From CAZOMR01 sp964580655 (GTDB lineage: Bacteria; RBG-13-61-14; CAZOMR01), in assembly GCA_964580655.1 (NCBI GenBank), contig CAZOMR010000128.1, forward strand, positions 1 to 9,399: a DNA stretch of 9,399 nt, given 5' to 3'. The stretch's first letter is position 1, and each line of letters starts with the position of its first letter. The notes below the pieces were generated by a model, which saw only the letters and a list, made by a program, of their open reading frames with translations, was not told where the DNA came from and made no database searches. Below, piece after piece: positions 1-6,100 of this stretch. Both the position numbers and the translations under genes were made by a program.

Positions 1-60
1 TGTCTCCACCTCTCCGGCCGGATGGAGGAATTCTGGGAGCAAAGGGCCGCCAACGTCTAA
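1..60 (+). CDS. C-terminal fragment of a convergent plus-strand gene (possible)
   Basis: A reading frame enters from the left edge in frame 1 and ends at a TAA at 58-60, giving 19 visible codons ending ...MEEFWEQRAANV. The codons look like normal coding sequence (GCC, GAG, CAA, AAC, GTC). If real, it converges with the radical SAM gene, whose stop lies 30 bp further on. The 30-bp gap carries a C7-T5 run but no stem that I could pair into a terminator. The product cannot be named from so short a tail. One minus-strand frame is also open through here but has no start codon and no coding signature, so the plus-strand reading is preferred. Confidence 0.35.
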   Translation, partial: CLHLSGRMEEFWEQRAANV

Positions 61-90
61 AACCCCCCCTTTTTATGTCGCAGACCCTGG

Positions 91-1527
91 TCATGGCAGG
101 TTATGCTTTTCGGCCATCTGGCGGAGTATGTCCCAGTATGCCCCGCGAGCGCCCTTTCGTATAGCGCGCACAAGTGGTAGATTCCGGTTATAGTTGTAGT
201 TCTGCTTCAGGTCATCGCTTTTGGCGAAGAAGAAACACGGATCATCGTTAATCAGCTTTTTCAGGTACCCCTCTGCATCACGGCCCAGTTTTTCTGATAA
301 GTAAAAAATCGGATAAAGGAATTCCGGGTTGTCCCGGACTATGCCCCTGAGGTTGGGATTCTTATCCAGGGGCCCCTGGAGACGCACTATTTCCGCCAAT
401 TCTGTACCGGGTAGGATACGCAAGCCCATGCTCACTCCCACCCTGTGAGGGCGGAGTTTTTTAATCATCGAGATAGTCTGCCTCAGAGTGTTCCGTGTTT
501 CTCCTGGCCCGGCCAAGAGCAGGTCGAACATGACGGTTATCCCGGTTTTACGGCATGAGCTTAGCACTTTTTCCAGGTCTCCTGCGGCGTGCCGACGCTT
601 CAGCCTGGAGAGCATCTCATCGCTTGCCGAATCCACTCCGAAATTGATCCCCCTGCACCCGGCCTCGGCCATTACCCGTGCCAGCTCTTTATCAAAGGGC
701 ACTGGAGAAGCATAAACATAAAAGCTGATCTTCCGGTTTAGTCCCCTTTTGATTATCTCGCCACAGATGGCGTGAGCATGATGCCGGGGAATGTTGAATT
801 CACTGTCGCAGAAATGGAATGTATGGATTCCCTTGCGAGCGAGGAATTCCAGTTCATCGGCGACACTCTCTGCGGACCGAATTCTTATTCTCCTGCCCTT
901 GGCCACAGGGTCTGCGCAGTAGATGCAGGATTCAGAACAGCCGCGTTTTGTCTCAATGTTTCCCTGTCCACCCTCCTGATAGTAGCGAAGATTGTCAACC
1001 AGTTTGCGAGTGGGTGTGACGAAGGATTCCATGTTTATAAAAGAAGGTGGATTGGGTTTTTTCCCCGGAACTACGAGGCCGGACAGATTATCATCGGGTT
1101 TTCGGCTGGCCTGAATAGTTTTTAGCAGAGCAATGAGGGCCTCTTCGCCATCACCTCGGATGCCGAAATCAGCGCGGATATACTCAAGGCACGCGGAAGG
1201 AGCGATGGAATATCCTACACCACCCAGAATGATCGGAGCGTCTGTTTTTAGCTTCAGCCACCGGACCAGTGAGCGTATTTGGGGGAGCAGGAATTCCTGG
1301 CTTGCAAAGTAGCAGTCGTCCAGGTTGCGGATGCTCAGGCCAATGGCGATGGGGCGGAGTGTTTTGATCCGGGCCGCAAGTGGCTTGCGGTAGGCCCGGT
1401 TGAAGCATAGATCAAAGATATACGGACGGAAGCCCCCTTTGCTCAGGGGGTCCGCGAGATAGTCCAGGCCGATCGGTCCCACGGCCGGTTTCATCCGATT
1501 AGGATTGATGAGTATGACCCTATTCAT
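91..1527 (-). CDS. B12-binding-type radical SAM protein, substrate unknown
   Basis: Predicted 478-residue enzyme with a cobalamin-binding-like N-terminal region (about 1-145) followed by a radical SAM barrel. Visible marks are the N-terminal strand VILINPN, the GGVGYSIAP loop (102-110) and GDGEEA (125-130), both typical of the B12-binding fold in this superfamily. The 4Fe-4S motif CSESCIYC has Cys197, Cys201 and Cys204 in the CxxxCxxC pattern. Later motifs LLAGPGET and RILPGTELAE are usual in class-B radical SAM proteins. The classical DxHxxG base-on histidine motif is not evident; the matching region reads FDLCFNR, as in many family members. The family includes methyltransferases and C-C bond-forming enzymes, so the substrate cannot be assigned. 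An ATG at 1527 with AGG five bases upstream is chosen over a TTG at 1548 that has no Shine-Dalgarno. It lies 53 bp downstream of the LysM gene on the same strand, probably co-transcribed with it. Confidence 0.85.
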   Translation of the reverse strand: MNRVILINPNRMKPAVGPIGLDYLADPLSKGGFRPYIFDLCFNRAYRKPLAARIKTLRPIAIGLSIRNLDDCYFASQEFLLPQIRSLVRWLKLKTDAPIILGGVGYSIAPSACLEYIRADFGIRGDGEEALIALLKTIQASRKPDDNLSGLVVPGKKPNPPSFINMESFVTPTRKLVDNLRYYQEGGQGNIETKRGCSESCIYCADPVAKGRRIRIRSAESVADELEFLARKGIHTFHFCDSEFNIPRHHAHAICGEIIKRGLNRKISFYVYASPVPFDKELARVMAEAGCRGINFGVDSASDEMLSRLKRRHAAGDLEKVLSSCRKTGITVMFDLLLAGPGETRNTLRQTISMIKKLRPHRVGVSMGLRILPGTELAEIVRLQGPLDKNPNLRGIVRDNPEFLYPIFYLSEKLGRDAEGYLKKLINDDPCFFFAKSDDLKQNYNYNRNLPLVRAIRKGARGAYWDILRQMAEKHNLP

Positions 1528-1580
1528 CAAGACCTGATGTAAAGGCAAGAAGGGTGTATAGATTTAATCCGGTGAAAATC

Positions 1581-2237
1581 CTATTTGGCCTCGGACTCTT
1601 CAATGCCACGCAATGGTGCCCGTCCCTTTTCCGGTTTTTCCTCCTCTTCCACTTCCGGAAGCGGGGTGATGGTTGGTAGCACAGTTTTCTGTTCCCGGAC
1701 AATGGTGGGCTTTTGCATCGGCTCTTGAGCTATGGCTTCCTGGCGTGCCGTTTCCTTCTTGAGAAACTCGGCGAGTTCAAATCGAGGCTTCCAGCCCGGT
1801 GGCACCTCTATTTTGAGAATCTGGCCTTCCCGGATCAAATTGGGATTGCGTATGTTTTTCTTGTTCACCTGGTAAATCCGAGGCCAGGCGCGTGCGTCGC
1901 CATAATAATATGCGGCTAGAAGATGAAGGTTTTCTCCCTGGCCCACCTTGTGCAGGCGATAATGTTGCTGTGGCTGGACCATAGGAATGGCAGGTGTCAC
2001 AGGCTCGGGTTCCACCATCTTGACCGGCTCTTCCTCCCAGGTCTCCCAGTCCTCTGTTTCAGGAAATTCCGTCACAGTATCAGCAGGTGCTGGTTCCGCG
2101 GTTTCGGCTTTTTCAATCGCGGGCTCTGCGGCTTCCTCGGTCTTTTTCTTCTTAGCCCAGCCTGAGGATAGCGCCAGACCAAAAATGATAATCAAGGTAG
2201 CCCCTCCAATCAACCACTTCCACTTCCGCTTCTCCAT
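1581..2237 (-). CDS. Membrane-anchored LysM domain protein
   Basis: A 218-residue protein with a basic start (MEKRKWKW), a hydrophobic segment at about 9-28 (signal anchor or signal peptide ending near SSGWA), then an acidic Glu/Pro/Ala-rich stretch (30-90). One LysM domain follows at about 92-144: YRLHKVGQGENLHLLAAYYYG, then AWPRIYQVNKKNI, NPNLIREGQ and LKI. These match the LysM pattern (YxVxxGDxLxxIA, NPxLIxPGQxL), which binds N-acetylglucosamine chains of peptidoglycan. The C-terminal 70 residues are charged and proline-rich with no recognised domain. The likely role is a periplasmic, wall-binding protein held at the inner membrane; no catalytic domain is visible. The ATG at 2237 is preceded by AAAGGGGG about seven bases upstream and by AAGGAG directly abutting it. 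It follows lptD after a 150-bp gap with its own predicted promoter. Function beyond wall binding is unknown. Confidence 0.85.
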   Translation of the reverse strand: MEKRKWKWLIGGATLIIIFGLALSSGWAKKKKTEEAAEPAIEKAETAEPAPADTVTEFPETEDWETWEEEPVKMVEPEPVTPAIPMVQPQQHYRLHKVGQGENLHLLAAYYYGDARAWPRIYQVNKKNIRNPNLIREGQILKIEVPPGWKPRFELAEFLKKETARQEAIAQEPMQKPTIVREQKTVLPTITPLPEVEEEEKPEKGRAPLRGIEESEAK

Positions 2238-2263
2238 CTCCTTGCCCCCTTTCTTCAGCTTCT

Positions 2264-2286
2264 CCCGGCCCTTCGGGTTTTCCGGG
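2264..2286 (-). other. Stem-loop in the LysM gene leader
   Basis: On the minus strand an outer stem CCCGG/CCGGG encloses an AAAA bulge and an inner stem CCC-GAA-GGG, so the element folds back on itself over 23 nt. Just upstream in the transcript lies the palindrome AAAAGGCCTTTT (2293-2304), whose GGCCTT can pair instead with AAGGGCC of the hairpin. No U-tract follows, so this is not a simple terminator. A leader structure is inferred; any regulatory role is unproven. Confidence 0.35.
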
Positions 2287-2324
2287 CGGTGAAAAAGGCC
2301 TTTTCCCTATAGTTTGATATTCTT

Positions 2325-2354
2325 ACTATATATATTTAACCAGATAATTTGCAA
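2325..2354 (-). promoter_or_regulatory. Predicted sigma70-type promoter for the LysM/radical SAM genes
   Basis: Read on the minus strand: -35 TTGCAA (2354-2349), an 18-bp spacer, and -10 TATAGT (2330-2325), matching consensus at 4/6 and 5/6. It lies in the AT-rich gap after the lptD stop. The implied start near 2318 would give a leader of about 80 nt before the LysM ATG. The surrounding AT-richness produces several alternative -10 hexamers, so the exact boxes are uncertain. Confidence 0.45.
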
Positions 2355-2387
2355 TTTGTAAAGAAAAAAATTCCAGGGCTCGTTTTT

Positions 2388-4547
2388 TTAGATTCCATGA
2401 ATTCTAAACAGGACGGCCATTTTGATTTCATAAGGAGCCTCGGGGCGATCAGGCCGGAGTCTATCGCTCAGGACGAATGTAACGGCCCAGCATTTTTGTG
2501 CGGACATATAATCCAGGGAAGCCACCTGATGCGTGAGCTGTTCATGTTCAAGGGAGTAATATGTTTTGTAGTCAAGGTGAATTAGTGGGCTGATAGTCAA
2601 TCGTGTGCTGGCAAAGATGTCGCGGGCCGGCTTTGCGGTAAAGATGAATAGATGACTTTGATGCTCTCCGGAGTCTTCTAGGTATCCGAGGCTGAAGGAA
2701 TCCCTTGTAGGATCGGCATATCGGGCCTCGGCAAAGAGGCGGGTGATGGAATTCTCTTCCCATCCATAGTAGCCGTTGAGCTTGAAGCTGATCTGTTCTT
2801 GTGAATTTTTTCCCGAATGCAGGAATCCGGGTTCGAGGCGGATTTCGATTCTCATGTCCGTGAAGTCCTCGTTTACAATGTCATAGAACTGTGTCAATTC
2901 CAGGCGGTTGATTTCTGATATAAAGATATTTTTCGTAAAGGGATTCTCCTTGCAAAAGAGCCTGCTCTCCATGTTCAGGCCGATAAGGTTAAGCTCTTCC
3001 CCGGGGAAGAGTGCTTGAAAAAAAGGGTCTTTGGGGTCCTCGGTTTTCCCCTGATAAAAATGTATCAGGCTGGGCTCCAGTGTGTGCCGATACCTTGCGC
3101 CCCCGGGTTTACCCTGATATGTGCGCTCAAGTGGCAGGGAAACCCGCAGGCTCGTTTCGGGCCCTCCGGATATGGACCCATCATGGAAGTATCCCGGGTC
3201 CGGCCTGTAGAGTATTTCCCTGAAGCCTGCCGCGGCCCATACTTCCATGGCATCGGCCCATTTGCCCGGATAGATCAAACGGGGAATGAATTCCATTCTC
3301 ATGCCCCTGCCCATGTCCCGGTCTTCTCGGAAGTAGTTGTCAGCCTTTGCTGATATGTCCGCGTATATCGGCCCGGCAAGTTTCCGGGTCAGTAGTGCAT
3401 ATCGGATTTCCGGCAGACGCTGGATCATGGCCTCATCCCTGTCTTCACCCAGGGTGCTTTCCCTCAGATCGCCGCCCATCAGGTCGTCAAACCATGATAG
3501 TTCCGCCGTGAGGTCCGAGTCGGGCCTGTGATAGGCGCCGACCAGCCTTGATTCCAGAGCGCGAGAGTAGCGCATGCCGCTGAAATCTTCAAAGTCAACA
3601 AGATACTCATTATCGCTTGCGAGGTTGATGTCTGATTTTAGCTCGAAGCCGGATTCAAAAATGGACCGGTGTTGCCATATAAATGCCCAGCGCTCCGCAT
3701 CATCCTTGATGTCGTTGAGACCGTAGAATTCAGCCTGGCCATCCGCATCCTCTCCCAGGTTATAGCGGAATTCCGCTCCCCCCTTGATCCCTCGCTTTTC
3801 CATGTAACCGGGGTAAAGAGTTATATCAGCGCTGGGACCGAGGACCTGATAGTATGGCAGGACCGCCTGGTAGCCGTTAATGCTGGAGTGGTCGAATTCA
3901 GGGAGCAGGAATCCGGAGCGGCGTTCAGTTCCCAGCGGGTAGCTTAAGAGAGGGACATATAATATGGTGCGGCCGCGTATTCTGATGCGCGCGGAATCCA
4001 GTCTTATGGCACGCTGGGTATCCGCAGAGAGTTTTCTGGCATGGACCGACCAGTCCGGCTTCATTCCGGGCTTGCACTGGCAAGGCGTAAAGCCCCCGGA
4101 CTTGAGACGGAAAGTGTGCTTGTCCAGCACCTCAAGCTCTTTTCCCCAGACCGTGACTTCGCCCCTCTCCCAGGGCACGAGCATTCGCCCCTCAAGCATG
4201 TATCCTTTATCCCAGGGCAGATCTACATGTGCCTCCTGTGCGATCATAATTTCCTTCTCCTGCCCATCTTCCACGGTGGTGATGCGGACCCGGCCCTTAG
4301 CCTCAAGTAGCTTTGTCTTGAGCTCAAGAGACATGCTGTCGGCATGGATTTGATACATGCCGGTTCGCACGCGGACCTGACCTTCAAAGTGAACCCTTTC
4401 CATGCCGGATTCATATTCCATCTGGTCCGCACTGATGTAGACTATGGTATCTCCGAGCTCCAGTTCCGAAAGCTGGGCGAAAAGGGTGGCTGGGAGAAGG
4501 GATAATACCGACAGGAGCAAAAGCGCCCGATAGAGCCGCAATGTCAT
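2388..4547 (-). CDS. lptD: LPS-assembly outer-membrane protein LptD
   Basis: A 719-residue precursor of the outer-membrane beta-barrel that, with LptE, inserts lipopolysaccharide into the outer leaflet. The signal peptide is at 1-24 (hydrophobic LLLLSVLSLLPATLFA, cleavage before QLSELE). An OstA/LptA-like periplasmic domain runs from about 32 to 145, with repeating strands such as ISADQMEYESG and VHFEGQVRVR. The barrel follows from about 185, with the family-typical PLLSYPLGTERRSGFLLPEF and LEPSLIHFYQG. The chain ends in an aromatic/hydrophobic strand, VLFRIHGI, consistent with a barrel terminal strand. Cysteines are at 156 and 158 (FTPCQCKPG), 532 and 686 (QKCWAVTF); the last corresponds to the family's C-terminal Cys-Trp site. 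The ATG at 4547 places the signal peptide exactly at the N-terminus; a GTG at 4595 would add 16 residues before it and overlap the upstream gene. It lies 28 bp downstream of the phosphodiesterase-like gene, and that gap is filled by a stem-loop. No LptE, LptA or LptC gene is in the window. Confidence 0.93.
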   Translation of the reverse strand: MTLRLYRALLLLSVLSLLPATLFAQLSELELGDTIVYISADQMEYESGMERVHFEGQVRVRTGMYQIHADSMSLELKTKLLEAKGRVRITTVEDGQEKEIMIAQEAHVDLPWDKGYMLEGRMLVPWERGEVTVWGKELEVLDKHTFRLKSGGFTPCQCKPGMKPDWSVHARKLSADTQRAIRLDSARIRIRGRTILYVPLLSYPLGTERRSGFLLPEFDHSSINGYQAVLPYYQVLGPSADITLYPGYMEKRGIKGGAEFRYNLGEDADGQAEFYGLNDIKDDAERWAFIWQHRSIFESGFELKSDINLASDNEYLVDFEDFSGMRYSRALESRLVGAYHRPDSDLTAELSWFDDLMGGDLRESTLGEDRDEAMIQRLPEIRYALLTRKLAGPIYADISAKADNYFREDRDMGRGMRMEFIPRLIYPGKWADAMEVWAAAGFREILYRPDPGYFHDGSISGGPETSLRVSLPLERTYQGKPGGARYRHTLEPSLIHFYQGKTEDPKDPFFQALFPGEELNLIGLNMESRLFCKENPFTKNIFISEINRLELTQFYDIVNEDFTDMRIEIRLEPGFLHSGKNSQEQISFKLNGYYGWEENSITRLFAEARYADPTRDSFSLGYLEDSGEHQSHLFIFTAKPARDIFASTRLTISPLIHLDYKTYYSLEHEQLTHQVASLDYMSAQKCWAVTFVLSDRLRPDRPEAPYEIKMAVLFRIHGI

Positions 4548-4557
4548 ATTCGGGGCC

Positions 4558-4577
4558 AGCGTCTTTTCGCAGACGCT
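4558..4577 (-). other. Perfect stem-loop between phosphodiesterase stop and lptD start
   Basis: AGCGTC at 4558-4563 and GACGCT at 4572-4577 form a 6-bp perfect stem with an 8-nt loop, TGCGAAAA on the minus strand. The stem overlaps the upstream gene's TAG (4578-4576) and ends 10 nt before the lptD ATG. It occupies the place where a Shine-Dalgarno would be expected; none is obvious for lptD. No U-run follows, so a terminator is unlikely. It may affect translation coupling or mRNA stability (inference). Confidence 0.45.
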
Positions 4578-5337
4578 AGATTTTGATCTGGTCACCCTGT
4601 TTGGTAATCTTGACCGGGCCGCTGATTTTCTTGATCTCCTGCTTTAGGGTTTTTATAAATAACGGTTTCATGTGAAATGTATAAGCGCGGAAATCATTTA
4701 GCTTGAGCTTTTCGAGTTCCTTGCTCATCATCTCCGGTGTGAGGTGCCCTGTATGCCTGGCCAGGCCTTTCATTTTGTTGGGAAAGCTGACCTCGATGAA
4801 CACGGCTTTAAGGTTCTTCAGCTTGCCCGCCTCTTTCCATATCTGTTTGGTGGGCCCGGTATCTCCGGTATAGACAATGCTTGAATCTTCATCCGAGATA
4901 ATATACCCGACAGCCGGAATGGTATGATCCACAGGGATAGCACGGCATTTGAGACCCTGGACCTCGAAGGGCTTGCTGGGCTCGATCTCCTCATAAGCAA
5001 GAACCGGGTCTTCCTTGGTAGGGATGGCGGTAAAATCCGGCCAGATACGGTTATTCATGAAATGCTTTTTAATGAAGGATATACATTCCTTTGTCCCATA
5101 GATTTTCACCGGCCGGTCTCGCTTGCCAAGGATGTTGTCAGCTAGAAAGCCTAATTCCAGGATATGATCAAGATGCGTGTGGCTTATGAGTATCGCGTTG
5201 ATTTTTGTCTGGCCAGCAATAGGAATCTGCGAGGTTACCGCTCCCGCGTCCACCGCTACTTTGCCGTTGATCAGGAAACTGCTGGTGGCATAACCAGGCA
5301 TCTGGCCGCCGTAACAACCCAGCACATCTATCTGCAT
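4576..5337 (-). CDS. Class-II cyclic-nucleotide phosphodiesterase-like MBL-fold hydrolase
   Basis: A 253-residue cytoplasmic metallo-beta-lactamase-fold protein with no signal peptide. The metal site is intact: HTHLDH (His53, His55, Asp57, His58), His138 in PVDHTIP, Asp159 in YTGDTG, and His222 in FHMKP. The segments EVSFPN (182-187), GHLTP (197-201) and HMKP (222-225) resemble the late conserved blocks of the class-II 3',5'-cyclic-nucleotide phosphodiesterase family (yeast PDE1, Vibrio CpdP). HTHLDHILELGFLADN departs from that family's usual HxHLDHxxGLxxxS. The expected reaction is hydrolysis of cAMP or cGMP to the 5'-monophosphate; a different phosphodiester or RNase-Z-like substrate cannot be excluded. 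Context supports cyclic-nucleotide chemistry, as a Crp-like gene sits 35 bp upstream and two other cNMP-binding domains lie in the same run. The ATG at 5337 has AAGGGG six bases upstream (5349-5344). It is followed closely by lptD. Confidence 0.82.
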   Translation of the reverse strand: MQIDVLGCYGGQMPGYATSSFLINGKVAVDAGAVTSQIPIAGQTKINAILISHTHLDHILELGFLADNILGKRDRPVKIYGTKECISFIKKHFMNNRIWPDFTAIPTKEDPVLAYEEIEPSKPFEVQGLKCRAIPVDHTIPAVGYIISDEDSSIVYTGDTGPTKQIWKEAGKLKNLKAVFIEVSFPNKMKGLARHTGHLTPEMMSKELEKLKLNDFRAYTFHMKPLFIKTLKQEIKKISGPVKITKQGDQIKI

Positions 5338-5351
5338 TCGTCACCCCTTAT

Positions 5352-5361
5352 TTCGCGCGAA
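5352..5361. repeat. 10-bp perfect palindrome in an intergenic gap
   Basis: TTCGCGCGAA is its own reverse complement and sits in the 35-bp gap between the Crp-like gene and the phosphodiesterase-like gene, just upstream of the latter's Shine-Dalgarno. It could be a small operator half or a chance CpG-rich palindrome. Only one copy was noticed in an intergenic position. Confidence 0.25.
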
Positions 5362-5372
5362 TCCGGTTTCGC

Positions 5373-6023
5373 CTACATGTCCCCGAACTGCTCCTTCATG
5401 GTCAGGTATTCCAGGTATTTGCGAAGCCGGTTGACATCCGAGATTATCAAGCCGTCCGGCGCGGTCTGAATGATGTTGGCTTTCACAATCCTGGAGATAA
5501 CCTCTTGTACCTGGGCCGTTTCCAGGCCGCTTTTGCCCGCCAGGCCCTCTACAGTGATATTCACTTTTATCCCGCCTTCAACCTGCTGTCCGGAGCTGTC
5601 GGCCATGCGCGCCAGAGTGTGGACCACCCTGCTGTTCGCATCCTTGATCATCAGGCTCTCGATCTGGTCGTCCGCCTCCTGCAGGCGTGCCGCAAGCTTC
5701 TTGATCATGCGCACCGCGATCTCGGTATTGTTCTTGATCATGGATTCAAATGTCTTCGGATCAATCACCAATACCTTGCTTTCCTCAAGCACAGTTGCAC
5801 TGGCCGATCGGGGCTTGTTGTTGAGAATGGCCATCTCTCCGAAAAATTCTCCGGCACCCAGGACAGCCAGGGTCTGCTCCTCGTCGCGGATTTTCTTTGA
5901 AATTTTGACCTTGCCGGACTGGATTACAAACATCTCCCGACCGCTCTCTCCATCATGGAAGAGCACGGTTCCCGGGGGAAAGACCTTCCCCAGCCTTTCA
6001 AAGAGGACATCTTCGATTGCCAT
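5373..6023 (-). CDS. Crp/Fnr-family cyclic-nucleotide-binding transcription regulator
   Basis: A 216-residue regulator of usual Crp length. The N-terminal cNMP-binding beta-barrel (about 8-95) has the phosphate-binding cassette FFGEMAILNNKPRSASA, with Gly62, Glu63, Arg72, Ser73 and Ala74: the Glu that contacts ribose and the Arg that contacts the cyclic phosphate are kept. A dimerisation helix follows (about 95-138), then a Crp-type winged helix (about 154-200), VNITVEGLAGKSGLETAQVQEVISRIVKA followed by the wing DGLIISD. There are no FNR-type N-terminal cysteines, so it is not an Fe-S sensor. The recognition helix lacks the SRETV(G/S)R arginines of E. coli CRP, so its DNA target is probably different. 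The ATG at 6023 has AAGGAGG (6035-6029) at good spacing. It has its own predicted promoter 40-70 bp upstream and lies 73 bp after the HD-GYP gene. The likely job is sensing the nucleotide cleared by the downstream hydrolase; targets are unknown. Confidence 0.88.
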   Translation of the reverse strand: MAIEDVLFERLGKVFPPGTVLFHDGESGREMFVIQSGKVKISKKIRDEEQTLAVLGAGEFFGEMAILNNKPRSASATVLEESKVLVIDPKTFESMIKNNTEIAVRMIKKLAARLQEADDQIESLMIKDANSRVVHTLARMADSSGQQVEGGIKVNITVEGLAGKSGLETAQVQEVISRIVKANIIQTAPDGLIISDVNRLRKYLEYLTMKEQFGDM

Positions 6024-6070
6024 CTGACCCTCCTTTGCCGATTAGAAATAAGATTAAAACTATATTACTC

Positions 6071-6100
6071 ATTTTATCACACTTTTAATGTTATCGTCAA
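6071..6100 (-). promoter_or_regulatory. Predicted extended -10 promoter for the Crp-like gene
   Basis: Minus strand: -35 TTGACG (6100-6095), an 18-bp spacer, -10 TAAAAT (6076-6071) preceded by TGA, i.e. an extended TGn -10. Both hexamers match consensus at 5/6. The -35 box overlaps the TGA stop of the HD-GYP gene. The implied start near 6064 gives a leader of about 40 nt. The segment TGTGA (6081-6077) next to the -10 resembles a CRP half-site, but the second half-site is missing. Confidence 0.55.

Noticed and set aside
61..90. Terminator between the convergent gene ends
   Set aside because: The C7-T5 run is suggestive, but no stem of useful length could be paired around it.
1528..1548. Upstream TTG start for the radical SAM gene
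   Set aside because: No Shine-Dalgarno precedes it. The ATG at 1527 has AGG at suitable spacing and starts directly at the conserved first strand.
2355..2390. Rho-independent terminator after lptD
   Set aside because: A T7 run follows the stop, but the only pairing is an A7/T7 stem with a 12-nt loop and no GC core, too weak to call.
4548..4595. GTG start giving LptD 16 extra residues
   Set aside because: It would place a hydrophilic stretch with a cysteine in front of a clean signal peptide and overlap the upstream gene. The only SD-like AGG directly abuts the GTG.
6077..6081. CRP-type operator (TGTGA) before the Crp-like gene
   Set aside because: Only one half-site is present; the second half reads GAGTA, not TCACA. 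The TG is explained equally well as an extended -10.
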